A stretch of 64,000 nucleotides of DNA. Source: Rhea pennata (Eukaryota > Chordata > Aves > Rheiformes > Rheidae). Under the pieces are notes generated by a model. That model worked only from the letters and a program-made list of their open reading frames with translations. It ran no database searches and had not been told where the DNA came from. The translations under genes were made by a program, and so were the position numbers. The number at the start of each line of letters is the position of its first letter. The first letter of the stretch is position 1. Where the stretch lies: assembly GCF_028389875.1 (NCBI RefSeq), contig NC_084675.1:22964412-23028411 (forward strand), in the 5' to 3' direction. This document shows positions 49,901 through 60,239 of the stretch, one piece after another.

Positions 49901-52900
49901 GCTGTCTTCATGTGAGTAGGGTTGGAAGAGGGGGGAAGCTGTGTCATTAAAGTGAGAGGAAAAACACTTGTATCTCTAGAGCTGTGTAAAAATTATCTCC
50001 TGCAATTTCTCTCCAAAGTAGACCCTCTGAGCTACATTGTATATCATTTTCATAACTGGCTTAACTGTTTGGGGGCTGTCTCATGGGCAGGCTGGCATCC
50101 TGAGATCTTAGAATGACCCATAAAAGTTAGGATGCTTGTTTTGTTGTAATCCTGGTACCTTATAAACAGTTACGTCAACTCAAAATTGCTTTCTCAGTTG
50201 TGGCAACACCAAGCCAAGCCAGAGACTGGAAAGTAATTTACTCCAGTAAGCAAGAAATCCCACCAAACATACAGTTCAACTGTGTTGAAATCACTCTATA
50301 TGTCTTCATTTCTTACTAAATCTATCCTTTTGATCCCACAGAGTCACCGAAATTTGTCCCAGCTCCCCAATTTTGCCTTCTCAGTTCCGCTGGCCTATTT
50401 CTTCCTGAGCCAGCAGGAGGAGCGCTCGGAGCTGGAGCTAAGCCAAGCCCGGGAGAGAGCTGCCCGGCTCATCCAGCTTGCGCTGATTATGTTCCCAAGC
50501 GGTAAGTCTGTCCCCACTGGTAAGTCCATCCCCACAGGCTTTGTCGCTGTCTTCACCTGCAAAAGCAAATGAAGGTTCCAGGCAGTCAAAAACAGTAGCA
50601 GCAGTTTGCCCGTGGGTTGCAAATGGTGTCTGCCATAGTCTGTGTGAGACAGGAGCCCAGACTCAGAGGGGTGACACGGGTCATACAGATCAGCAGTGAC
50701 AGGCACTGCTGTAAGAGTCCAAGATGTATCTGCAGCCAGCTGTGGGCAGCAGTGGGGTTCAGCCTTTCTGCCCTGCACCTTGGCAAGGCCAGAGAGAGCA
50801 AGCAGTGGAATCAGACAGGGCCGACACAGCGTTGAGTCTGCCGTGTCTTAGGAGGAGATCAGCATCTGTTCTCTCTGCTCTTCACTCTCCTGTCAGAGCA
50901 TCTGATGCCCTTTCACTGTAGATAGTCACAGGCACGCGAGCTGGGGGAGGGTGAGAACTGAAATCTTGGAGCAGGAAAGTGGTTTACCACAGGATTCCTC
51001 AGAGCAGAGACAGCAAGTCTCTCTCAGCTCTCCCTCCAAGGCACTGCTGCGCGTTAGATGTGGTCTGTACGGGTACTCATCGCTCTTGCTTTTATCCAGT
51101 TAGGGCTCCTGTCCCTGAAAAGAGATAAGCAGCCCTTCCAGGCCCAGAGGGGACACAGAGTGCCAGGGAGGATGTGCCTTTATAGGCAGGAACAACCAGC
51201 TTTTGAACAGAGCTTTAGTTTGTGTTGGCTGAAAACATCTTTTTTGCTGCTTGTCCTGGTGACTGAAATAAAACCCTTGTTCAAGTTCAAAGGCTGGCAG
51301 CATTAATTGCATAGAATTGCACCTTATCTCACTGAAAAAAGTTTGTCCATGTTTTTTTTTTCCTTTCCTTTGGATCTGTTTCCATCAGCCACACAGGAAA
51401 TAAAACACAGCATGACGCTGTCAGCTTCACAGCTAGAGTTTATCTTTGTGTTGGTTCTTATTCAGCGCCCCCGACCTGTTGGGAGACTTGCCCTCGCTGG
51501 GTGGGGGCCTGTCTCTCCGCAGCCCTGGCAGGGTTGCCTGGCCGCTCCCATGGCAGTTCTCGGCAGTCTGTTGAAAATGAGCTATGTGACTTTCTTCTGC
51601 AGTTCTTATGCCGTTGCTGGATCATTGCAGTGTGCAGGCAGATGCCAGGGTCACATCCCATTCCTTTTTTGGGCTGAACGCTCAGATAAGGTAAGACCTG
51701 GAGATGTTCTTATTAAATAGAAGAAATCAGTTCTTCTAGTAGTGAGACTCTTGCTTGCTCAGGCAGTTAATTGAGTTACAAGCTGTGGAGAGGAATATCT
51801 ATTCTTTCTGAATAAGGTATGCTGAGAGGCTGTCAGATGCTTTGATAATGGATTCCCATAAAAGCTACCAGATAAGTCTAATAGACCTGCTTCACCTTAA
51901 CGTAGATGGGTCAGGAGTTCATACTGTAGCTTGCTGATACATGTAGCAACAGGACAACGTGTGCATGCTTTTGGGGCAGGCTGTCTCCTGCCAGTCTGGG
52001 TTTCCCTGACACGTGTCCTGTAAACACATGAATGGTATCCCCCTCGGGTAAAGACAGTAGAACTTTCATCTCTTGACTTTGTTTGTCCCAGAAATAGACA
52101 GAGGCAGAAAAACTGGGGAAGGTGGATGTAAACAGCAGAGCTGGGAGCCTGTGATTCCTCTCTTCTTATTCTCACACTGAAGCACAGTCCAGAGTCAAGC
52201 CCTTTCTAGACAGCACAGGTACTTGCAGGCAGGAGGAAGGAAGGGGCCCTGAATAGTAACTGTCTCCTATAGCCAGCCTCCTGCCTTGAACCAGCTGACA
52301 TCCCTCTATGTGGGACGGACTCACTCCCTGTGGAAGGACCCCGCTGTCATGGCCTGGCTGGAGACAAACGTCCACGAGGTGTTACGCAAGGTGGATGCCA
52401 GGGACCCGCTGGTGGAGGAGTGTGAGCACAAGTAAGTGCGGTAGGCGGAGATGAACAGCTCTTATACTGGATGAGGGTGCAGAAACACTGGGACAGACCA
52501 GGCCAGAGAGTTCTTTAGATGAGAGAGAAGTTCTCTCCTGGGCAGCAGAGACTTTGGCATTGGCTCACAGCCCCAAAGCTGCTGATGTTGAGGGTTAAGC
52601 TGTGAGGCCAGGAAGGCAGAGGCTCTCTTCTTCCTGGCTTTGTACAACGGTGAATTAAGAACTGTGGCTCTTGCTCATTGAGGAAGGTGTGCTGCACTGG
52701 CTTCTTCCAACCTTGACTGTTGCGTGTGCCTTGGAAGCAGTGCAGAGAAGACGAAGGGGTTACTGCTGCCTGGGAGCTGCAGGCAGTGACTGCACAGGCT
52801 CAAAGGCATTTAGCACGCAGGGCAGGGAAGTGCTTAGAACAACTTCCAGTGCTTCTGAGAAGCTGGAGAGGGAGGCATTAAGTGTTGTTCTGAATTGAAG

Positions 52901-55037
52901 TTAGTTTGCTCTGCTGACTTGCAAGGAAGTGGTGAGAGGTATCTGTGCAGCGTCTCTGAGCTCTTTCATCTAGAGGTCAGCAGCCACTAAGCGACTTTGG
53001 CTTTGCCTCAGCTCTCTCTGATGTGGCAAGTCCCAGCAGAACCAGGGATGAAGCTAACATTGCACCTAGAGAAGCAGAAATGAAGAGCTTGTGCTGAAGC
53101 GTGTTCTGTGCAATCTCTGAGCAGAAATCCTCTGTCTCCCCTCCCTGCCTTAGGAGGAAGATGCGATACCAGAGTGCACCCAGGAATATCTACCGACATG
53201 TGATCCTCTCGGAGATGAAGGAAGCCACGGCAGCTCTGCCTCTGGTGAGGGGCCTTAAGGTGGCCCAGATGGCGTTGCTGTGTGCGATGTAATGGCACTT
53301 GCATCCCTGTTATGCAAACAAAAAAACACAGCCATTGGAGGGGTCCCAGAGAGGACACACAGATAGGTTATTTTGCCAGACTTAACGGTTCCTTGTGCCC
53401 CACAGAAGAGAGGGACTTCAGCTTGCTGCTGTGTCCCTTTGTGCTGCCCTTGGGTTGCTAGCAGCAAGAACGCCATGCTTGGTTCATGGAAGTGCTGGTG
53501 CACACTGTGGTGCTGGAGGAAGAGACAAGAAAGCAAGGTCCAAAGCATGTCCCAAACTTAGCAATATTGCACCAACAGTTAAAGGAAGTCCCTTGGTCTT
53601 ACTCATCATGGCTTGTTTGCCCAAGCAGTCCAGCGTGTTTTCCATCCTGCTTTTGGGAAAAGACATTCTGGCACTGCAAAAATAAATGTCCACATGACCT
53701 CAGAGTGCCTTCGCTGTTTGCACTGTTTCCTGGGACACCTCAGAATAAGGCACAGAGAGGCAAGTGTAGTTGCCCAGACTGCAGCTGGTGCCTAGCTCTG
53801 TTGTGCTCCCTCATATTAAGGCCTGTCCAAGTGGTTGGACTGTCTCCATGCCTTAGTGTTTGCTGCTGGCGACAGCACAACCTTCACCTCTTTCTTTCTC
53901 CCTTCTCCAGGAGGTGACATCACAGCCTGTAATGGGGTTTGACCCCTTACCTCCCTTGGACTCCATCATTTCCTACACCCGACCAGAAAGGTACCTTCTG
54001 CATCCCTTGTTTCTGCACTGGCCCAGCTAACACATTCCCAATATGTCTGCTCGGTGCTCGGAGCTGATGTCACCCTCCGTGTAAGAGCCTGGCTTATGGC
54101 TCTCGCTGACAGGCGAATTACACAGGCAGGACTTGTCCTGCTGCTTTTGCTTATTGCTGGTGGTCGCCATCAGAGACAGCAGCTATTCAGAGCCTTTAGG
54201 ACAAAGGCTGTTGAAAAATATTGGTTGGCATTAGCATCTCTTAATTGCAGCCAGCCTCTGTGTGCAAAGACTGTTTAGGTGAAGCTGGTACATGTCTTAC
54301 ACACTGACCCTGCTAAAAACCTGGTAGTGCCTTTAGTGATCATTTTGCCCAGAGCCTGGCCAGCTGCTGGATGCTTGCAGCAAGCAAATCTCTGTGAATG
54401 CCCCAGCCTTGCTTTCGGGAAGCCTGGGCTTGCTCAGGTAGGTGCTGTGTGTTGGTACCGAGAGTATGGCCCTCTCCAGCTTCTCTGCACTGTCTCAGCC
54501 CGAATGGGTGCCGAAAGGTCAAATACCAATTTACCCCCTTAACAGTGTTGTGTGACTTTTCTCTTTCAGAACGAATCATCCATCCAATGAAAGCACTTTA
54601 TCTCTCTTCTTCCGATCACTGTTGCCAAATTTTAACTTACAGGTATGTGCTGTCAGCTGCTGTTGGCAAATCTGAGCACACTTTTGCTTTCAATACAGAC
54701 AAAAGTATCTACTGCACAGTGTTTCTGCAAAGGGAGTGGCTCTTGGCATATGCAGTTCATAAACGTCAGGTTGCAGAATAGCCTGATTCTCCCTGGCAGG
54801 CAACCTTGCCTCTTTGCCTGTTTGCTGCAGGCAGGCAGCTCTGCAGCTGGGTGCTGTGGCTCTGCTCTCTTGCAGGCGGACATCAGACACGATGGGGATG
54901 AAGAGGCTGGAGCAGGCCAGGACCTTAACCAGGGGGTGAACAGGCTCATGGCAGCCATGCGGGACATGCTGGCAAACATCCAGTTTCAGGAGCCCCCGCG
55001 AGATGACAATCCCGAAGGCGATGCAGACTGGGACTGA
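34928..55037 (+). CDS. TCF25: TCF25 (NULP1), ribosome quality-control / transcription factor 25 (18 exons, 677 aa)
   Basis: TCF25, the homologue of yeast Rqc1, works with Listerin in ribosome-associated quality control; it was first described as a basic helix-loop-helix-like repressor. Exons: 34928-35107, 36316-36483, 38227-38301, 40422-40546, 42282-42347, 43486-43568, 44126-44256, 46873-46972, 47873-47966, 49162-49254, 49681-49786, 50342-50501, 51603-51690, 52273-52431, 53154-53244, 53911-53990, 54570-54642, 54876-55037. The sum is 2034 nt; the human protein is 676 aa. It starts [20 protein letters not shown], as in the family. Residues ~60-115 are acidic, and ~122-135 form a basic block ([12 protein letters not shown]) that may be a nuclear localisation signal. 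The rest is the conserved alpha-helical Tcf25 domain ([38 protein letters not shown] type). The C-terminus ends in an acidic GDADWD. All introns are GT-AG. A perfect inverted repeat flanks exons 5-7, and exon 12 has a duplicated donor. Confidence 0.97.
35110..35480. repeat. G-rich degenerate GGTGACCGAGG repeat at the start of TCF25 intron 1
   Basis: Many G3-G8 runs are mixed with GGTGACnGnGG units on the transcribed gene's sense strand. Dense G-runs just downstream of the first exon could form G-quadruplexes or R-loops. No coding potential is supported. Confidence 0.7.
40770..40842 (+). mobile_element. CR1-type LINE 3' end fragment in TCF25 intron 4
   Basis: The stretch GATCTTCAGAGGTCCCTT, followed by AGCCTAAAATATTCTGTGACTC, has the layout of the avian CR1 3' end (GATGATCTTnnAGGTCC, then CAACCT, then ATTCTATGATTCTATG). 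It is 5'-truncated and diverged, as is usual for CR1, and it is inserted in sense with TCF25. Confidence 0.75.
41975..42042. repeat. 40-bp-period tandem duplication next to the inverted repeat
   Basis: A 28-bp sequence starting TCAGTGGTGTGTCTGACAG occurs exactly at 41975-42002 and 42015-42042, with a further partial GTCTGACAGTT between them. The second copy ends inside the first bases of the 113-bp inverted-repeat arm that begins at 42039. Confidence 0.9.
42039..42151. repeat. 113-bp inverted repeat, left arm (TCF25 intron 4)
   Basis: This sequence, from AAAATGTTTTTTTCCAGG to TACTTAAAACTCA, is the exact reverse complement of 45795-45907: base-by-base comparison gave 113 of 113 identical. Similarity stops abruptly at both ends. 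The arm lies 130 bp upstream of TCF25 exon 5. Confidence 0.97.
45795..45907. repeat. 113-bp inverted repeat, right arm (TCF25 intron 7)
   Basis: The exact reverse complement of 42039-42151, 3.6 kb away, with unrelated flanks. Together the arms bracket TCF25 exons 5, 6 and 7. No terminal repeats or target-site duplications of a known transposon were seen at either copy. Confidence 0.97.
46060..46630 (+). mobile_element. degraded LINE (CR1/L3-like) 3' region in TCF25 intron 7
   Basis: Near 46595 the sequence GTAGTCTGACCCAGTGTGG, preceded by GGACAGGATGGATCT, matches the 3' tail of CR1/L3-like LINEs as I know it (TGGACC..TGGTCTGACCCAGTATGGC). Upstream, TTCTGTGCAGTTGTGGGTCC (about 46075) and GGATAGAAGGGATGATCAAAAG (about 46137) resemble the body of the same LINE class. 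It is old, broken and in sense with TCF25. The limits are approximate. Confidence 0.6.
49838..49888. repeat. 15-bp repeat GGTTCCTGGGGCT(C/T)G x3 in TCF25 intron 11
   Basis: Three head-to-tail copies of about 15 bp lie roughly 60 bp after the exon 11 donor, each with a G4 run. Confidence 0.85.
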
Positions 55038-55101
55038 GCTGAGAGCGTGCATCTTCCGCCATCACACTGTGTAATCGCACCCCTGACCTGTCTTGCACTC
55101 C

Positions 55102-55107
55102 AATAAA
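55102..55107 (+). terminator. TCF25 polyadenylation signal AATAAA
   Basis: A canonical signal (CCAATAAAGTCACAC context) lies 64 bp after the TCF25 stop codon, followed by a GT-rich stretch (TTTGTGGTCTCTTGGTG) typical of a downstream element. Confidence 0.9.
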
Positions 55108-56751
55108 GTCACACAAACCAGAGAGGCCTGCTCTTTGTGGTCTCTTGGTGCAGGGACAGAGCGTTCTCCGGTGGAGGCTTCCACTGCAGGCTCTTGGCCT
55201 TTCAGATCTCTTAGTGTGGGGCCAGGTACTACCTCAAAATGGCAGAGCTAATCTGTAATGTCCCTCTCCCAGGAGGGACATGCATAATGGCTAGAGTCTT
55301 TTCTGCCCTCTTTCCTGTAGCCCCTTCAGCTTCAGCCTGAAGGAAGTGGCAAAGAGCATCCTTCCCTCCCTGAAACCCCCCAGGTCTCGTGAGGGTCACT
55401 GCTCGTCGAAAGCGGGCTCGGTGGTCACTGTTGCAGCACTGTCCCCTCAGGGCCTCGGGGCGCGAGTGGACCAGGGCTGTGCGTGGGCTCTGGCCTGGCC
55501 CTTGGCAGTATGAAGGAACAAGTTGTGCTGGGTGCTGTGCTGGTGCTCCGGGTGCTGCAGGTCTCCATGGGCGCCTCACCGAGGTGCAGAGGGAGCAGCT
55601 CTCGTTGGCAATGCAGCTGTTTGATTGAGCTGGGTGCGGAAAGGATGCCCTCTGCCCCCCTTTTTTTTTTCCTTTTTGTTTCCGCATTTTGCTACCTTTG
55701 AGCAGGGTACAAAAGGGTGCAGAGCCAGGAATGAGGTCAGCTGTAATAAAACTCTCGTGGGCAGCAACCATGAGCAAAAGCTTTTACATTTCTGCTGTGT
55801 AATGGTGTATGTGTCTCCCTAATGCTGAGCCAGGCTGCACTGTCCAGAAAAATCCTCCTCCTCTGTTGCAGTGCCCGCTCCAGCCGCTGTCTCTGCTGCA
55901 TCCCAGGAGCAGCCTGGCTAATGAAGCGGGAGTCCTGCGCGGGGAGGAGGGGGGTCCACAGCAGCCCTGTCCTGCAGTCTGCGCTGGCCCATGCCCAGGC
56001 TCTCGGCACTGGAGGCTCGGTTCTGCCCCCAGCACATCCCAGGCAGGAGAGCAACCGGGGCTCTGCCCGCGGGGAGGAGCGCCCCATCCGCTCCCCGGGC
56101 CTGCGCCGCTGCTGCTGGCTCCGTGTGTGCTCTCAGAAGCTGCAGACGGGGCATTTTAGGGCTTTGCTCTCAAAGGCTCTGTTGATAAAGCTGAAATCAA
56201 CTGCACGTATCGGTGCACTGTGTAGCTGAGTAAGAGCCAAAAGAGGGGAAGACGGTGCCCGTTGTCTGGCTGCCTCGTGCGTGCGTTCCCTGCCAGCCCG
56301 GGTTTGCTGCCCAGGAGGACCCAGCAGTGGGGAGTGTTGGGGGACGCCGTCTTCCCGAGGGGCTGGTGCGACGAGCGGGGCTTGGAGCCTGGCGCTGCCC
56401 ATGCGGCCGAGGCGCAAAGCCAGCTCTCGCCTGGCCTCGCTGCTCCCGGGGCTGCCGGCGGCAGGGTGAGCACACGCCGGGCTGCGCTCGACGGGCAGCT
56501 CCGGCTCGCCAGAGCGCATGGGATGATTCCTGACCCGTCCCTGCCGCGCTGGCGGGGTGAGGACGGGCCCTGCCCAGCGCCGTCGCCCAGCCCGTGCAGA
56601 GGCGCTTTCATCCGCGGCAGGGCCGCCCGAGGAGGGGCCCCCGGCAGCCCGCGGGAAGCAGCTGGAAGCAGCCGCGGGAACGGCCTTTCTGCGCCGACGT
56701 GGCCGGCTCCATGGCAGCTGCGTGGCTCCAGGCATCAACACCGAGGCGAAG

Positions 56752-56760
56752 GCACATGAC
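56752..56760 (-). promoter_or_regulatory. M-box-like E-box (GTCATGTGC, reverse strand) upstream of MC1R
   Basis: GCACATGAC on the plus strand is GTCATGTGC on the minus strand. It shares the core and flanks of the MITF M-box (GTCATGTGCT) and lies about 1.2 kb upstream of the MC1R ATG. A short motif like this can occur by chance. Confidence 0.35.
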
Positions 56761-57589
56761 GGTCGTGTGCCTCCCGAGCCCGCCCCGGCACTCGCAGGGG
56801 CGGCCAAGGCCCCCCGCGCGGCTCCGGGGCCGGCAGCGCCGGGCTGCTCCGGGCGGCTCCGCAGCCTGGCCCCGGGGAGCGGGCTGCAGCATGGGAACGT
56901 CCTCGGTCCGTTCGCCGGCTGGGCTTGGAGCCTGCAAGGCGCCGCGGTGCATCTTGTCCGCCCGCGGGTCTCGCTGCCCCGAGCAGCTTTTCGTGCCGCG
57001 GGCTCCGGCAGCTCTGGGGCCGATGGGACTAGCAGGCGGTTTCTTCTCCTGGAGAAAACAGGACCTTTGAGGCTCCCTATCAGGCTCCGTCGCCTGCCTT
57101 GCGGCGCGACGCCTTCCCTGCCTGCTGCGGCCAGGGTGCCCACTGGAGACCTCACCGGAGCCCTGGGGCCCGTGAGCACCCAGACGGGGCTGAGCCGGTG
57201 CCCCACGGCCCCGGGGACGTTACGGGAGTCAGCGGGGGCCAGACAGACTGCGCTAGCTCTGCGGCGGGACGTGGCCCCGAGCAAACCCAGCGCCGGGGAG
57301 CGGCTCTGCCCTCTGCGCTGGGCTGGCAGGGAGCCACTCTGCTCCTGCAGCGGGGAGGCTGCGTGGCCCCGCCGGGCTCCCAGGGGTGCACGGAGCCCCC
57401 CCAGGCACACAGGTGCCCCAGTGTGTGGGCCACACGGGAGACCCCAGGGTGCATGGCGACCCCCGGGGTGCACGGGACATCCCCCAGCCTCCCCCAGAAC
57501 CGCAGGGCACAGGGGGGCTCCCACGGCAGCGCTGGGGGTCCGGCGGCCCCCAGCTCCGCGCGGCTGCCCTCGCTCCGGGGCGCAGAGCC

Positions 57590-57598
57590 GTCATGTGC
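57590..57598 (+). promoter_or_regulatory. M-box-like E-box (GTCATGTGC) upstream of MC1R
   Basis: GTCATGTGC in gene orientation lies about 400 bp before the MC1R start codon and matches nine positions of the MITF M-box. MITF drives melanocyte genes, and mammalian MC1R promoters contain CATGTG E-boxes. A TTTAAA stretch lies at 57638-57643. Function here is inferred. Confidence 0.45.
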
Positions 57599-57997
57599 GT
57601 GCCCACCCTCCGCGGAGGAGGGGCCGAGGGAGCCGGCTTTAAAGTAGGGCAGAGAAAGGGCCCTTTCTTCCCCATAACTCCCGCTAATCCACCGCTGTGG
57701 GCCAGGGAGGAGCGCGGCTCCGGGGGAGCCGGGGAGGGCTGGGGCAGCCAGCGGCCGCGGCGCCCGGGGTCCCCGCGGACACCCAGGGTGCGGAGCGGCC
57801 GCGAGCCGAGCCGGGCGCCTCCAGCACCGCGTGCCCGCCGGGACCCCGGGGCGGCCGGGGGCGACGCTTCCTCCGCCCAAAGCCGTCGCGCTAGAGGTGC
57901 CCGCGGGGCTGCGGCGAGCGCTGGCGGCGTGGGGCGGCCGGCTCGTGCTGCGCGGCGAGCCCCGAGCCGGCGGGGCGCTGGGCCGGCGGCGGGCGCC

Positions 57998-58942
57998 ATG
58001 TCCACGCTGGCCCCGCTGCGCCTGCTCCGTGAGCCCTGGAACGCCAGCGAGGGCAACCAGAGCAACGCCACAGCCGGGGCCGGCGGCGGCGGCTGCCAGG
58101 GGCTGGACATCCCCAACGAGCTCTTCCTCACGCTGGGCCTGGTGAGCCTGGTGGAGAACGTGCTGGTGGTCGCCGCCATCCTCAAGAACAGGAACCTGCA
58201 CTCGCCCATGTACTACTTCATCTGCTGCCTTGCTGTCTCCGACATGCTGGTGAGCGTCAGCAACCTGGTGGAGACGCTCTTCATGCTGCTCATGAAGCAT
58301 GGCGTGCTGGTGATCCGCGCCAGCATCATCCGCCACATGGACAACGTCATCGACATGCTCATCTGCAGCTCCGTGGTGTCCTCCCTCTCCTTCCTGGGGG
58401 TCATCGCCGTGGACCGCTACATCACCATCTTCTACGCCCTGCGCTACCACAGCATCATGACGCTACAGCGGGCCGTGGTCACCATGGCCAGCGTCTGGCT
58501 GGCCAGTACCATCTCCAGCACCGTCTTCATCACCTACTACCGCAGCAACGCCATCCTCCTCTGCCTCATTGGCTTCTTCCTCTTCATGCTGGTGCTCATG
58601 CTGGTGCTCTACATCCACATGTTCGCCCTGGCCCGCCACCACCTCCGCAGCATCTCCAGCCAGCAGAGGAAACCCACCGTCTACCGCACCAGCAGCCTCA
58701 AGGGTGCTGTAACACTTACCATCCTGTTAGGCGTCTTCTTCATCTGCTGGGGGCCCTTCTTCTTCCACCTCATCCTCATCGTCACCTGCCCCACCAACCC
58801 CTTCTGCACATGCTTCTTCAGCTACTTCAACCTCTTCCTCATCCTCATCATCTGCAACTCCGTGGTGGACCCCCTCATCTACGCCTTCCGGAGCCAGGAG
58901 CTCCGGCGGACGCTGCGGGAGGTGGTGCTGTGCTCCTGGTAG
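57998..58942 (+). CDS. MC1R: MC1R, melanocortin-1 receptor (single exon, 314 aa)
   Basis: MC1R is a Gs-coupled receptor on melanocytes. Alpha-MSH binding raises cAMP and favours eumelanin, while ASIP opposes it. The single exon begins [19 protein letters not shown], the usual avian start, with N-glycosylation sequons at N15, N20 and N23. Seven membrane segments are evident. Hallmarks are [17 protein letters not shown] (TM2), acidic D115 and D119 in TM3 (HMDNVIDML), [23 protein letters not shown] (TM6), DPLIYAF (TM7) and a C-terminal CSW with a likely palmitoylated Cys. The open frame extends upstream to 57386, but only the ATG at 57998 gives the family N-terminus. Codon 100 (AAG, 58295-58297) is Lys where I expect Glu in chicken and mammals. 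Glu92 (in NLVETL), the site of known E92K melanism alleles, is intact. TUBB3 starts 1.45 kb downstream in the same direction. Confidence 0.98.
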   Translation: MSTLAPLRLLREPWNASEGNQSNATAGAGGGGCQGLDIPNELFLTLGLVSLVENVLVVAAILKNRNLHSPMYYFICCLAVSDMLVSVSNLVETLFMLLMKHGVLVIRASIIRHMDNVIDMLICSSVVSSLSFLGVIAVDRYITIFYALRYHSIMTLQRAVVTMASVWLASTISSTVFITYYRSNAILLCLIGFFLFMLVLMLVLYIHMFALARHHLRSISSQQRKPTVYRTSSLKGAVTLTILLGVFFICWGPFFFHLILIVTCPTNPFCTCFFSYFNLFLILIICNSVVDPLIYAFRSQELRRTLREVVLCSW

Positions 58943-59028
58943 CGAGCAGCACGCGGGCTGCGCGCAGGTAACGGCGCGGCGGCACGGCTGTGCCCCGGGA
59001 GCCGCGCGCCACCGGTACCTCCCGGCTG

Positions 59029-59034
59029 AATAAA
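59029..59034 (+). terminator. MC1R polyadenylation signal AATAAA
   Basis: GAATAAAGG lies 86 bp after the MC1R stop codon. It is the only canonical signal between MC1R and TUBB3. Confidence 0.8.
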
Positions 59035-59370
59035 GGCTCTTTGCAGCGATGCTGTGGCTGGCACCGCGCTGCGCGCCGCCCCGGCTGCCGCCCCTCGCCC
59101 CGGCCCCGCGGCCCCCCGGCCCCGCGGCCCCCCGGGCTCCAGCCTCGGCGGCTCCCCGGCGGGGCGGCGCGTCCAGCCCCTGCCCGTCCTGGGAGTGGGG
59201 GTTACTGGGGGCTGCTGGGGGCAGGGGGCGAGCTCCTTTATTCATCGCCCAATTGCCCCAAGTGGCCGCGTTCCCGCCGCATCCCGGCGCCCCTTCCCGG
59301 CAGCGGCCCGGGGCGGCGGAGCCGGGCGGGGGCGGCAGCGAGCAGGGCGCAGCCCCCGGCCCGCCGCCCC

Positions 59371-59401
<31 letters not shown>

Positions 59402-60239
59402 CGCCGCCCTTTGTTCCGCAGCCGCCGCCGCCGCGGGCCGGGCCCGGGGCCACGTCGGGGCGCGCCGCCCCCCCCCCCGCTTTTGTCCCTGTGCCCCCTC
59501 GTGTGGGGCTCCGGCGGGGGAACCCTGGAGGGCTGCGCTGTGTCGGGGGCCCTGGGTGTGCGGGGGGGGGGGAAGGGGGCATCCCTGCCCTATAGCTCAT
59601 GCGGTGGGGCCGTGCTCGGGGTCTCCAATCCCCCCCCCGTGGGGTGGGGTGGGGTGGGAGCCCCCCGGGGGGGTCCCGGGCCCCCTTGGGTGCAGGGCGG
59701 GTCCCAGCCTCCCTCCCCCCCCCCAGTATGGGGGTAGTAGCCGAGTTTCCCCGTCCCCCCCGATGCCGGTGGTCCCCACGCCGCGGGGGTGGGCAGGTGG
59801 GGGTCTGTCCCCGTCGTGAGTGTCCCCCACCCCCACGGGTGTCCGAGGCGGGGGCCTTTCCCCTCCCCCACAACAGAGGCCCGCGGACCCCCCGTGGGTG
59901 CTGGGGCGCTCTCTGTTCCCCACCCCCGCGGGTATATGGGTGGGGTCCGTCTTCCCCTCCCCCACAACGCGTGCCCGGGGGGTCCCTTCGCCTCCCCCCG
60001 CGGGAGCCGGTGGCGGGGGGGAGGGGAACGGTGTCCCCGAGTGCCAGGTCTCCGCCGGGCCGGGCCGGGCCGGGCCGAGCCGGGTCGGTCTCAGCCGGGC
60101 CGGGCCGCAGCAGGCCAAGCCCCACCGGGCCGGGCAAACCGATCCGTCCCGTTCCGTTCCGTGCCGGGCCGAACCGGGCCGTGCCGGGCCGGCGGGCGGG
60201 GCGCGGTGCCGCAGGGATGCTGCAGCGCGCTGCGGCGGG
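59035..60239. other. MC1R-TUBB3 intergenic region: GC-rich, C/G homopolymer runs, GGGCC repeats
   Basis: The sequence is mostly CpG island and C-run or G-run tracts (for example 59467-59480, 59563-59572 and 59716-59728), a (CCG)n stretch at 59378-59408, a GGGGT repeat at 59638-59660, and GGGCC/GAGCC pentamers at 60055-60115. No gene is supported; open frames on both strands reflect base composition. Confidence 0.65.

Larger units (their letters stand above)
55108..57997. other. TCF25-MC1R intergenic region and MC1R upstream sequence
   Basis: From 55108 to about 55880 the composition is moderate, with nothing recognised. From about 55900 to 57997 it is strongly GC- and CpG-rich and runs into the MC1R coding exon. 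Long open frames here, including one that continues in phase into MC1R from 57386, come from composition: the MC1R start at 57998 matches the family N-terminus. Untranslated MC1R exons may exist but cannot be placed. Two M-box-like motifs are listed separately. Confidence 0.6.

Noticed and set aside
57386-57997. N-terminal extension of the MC1R open frame (open from 57386)
   Set aside because: The upstream part is low-complexity GC-rich sequence. The known avian receptor starts at the MSTLAPLR methionine at 57998.
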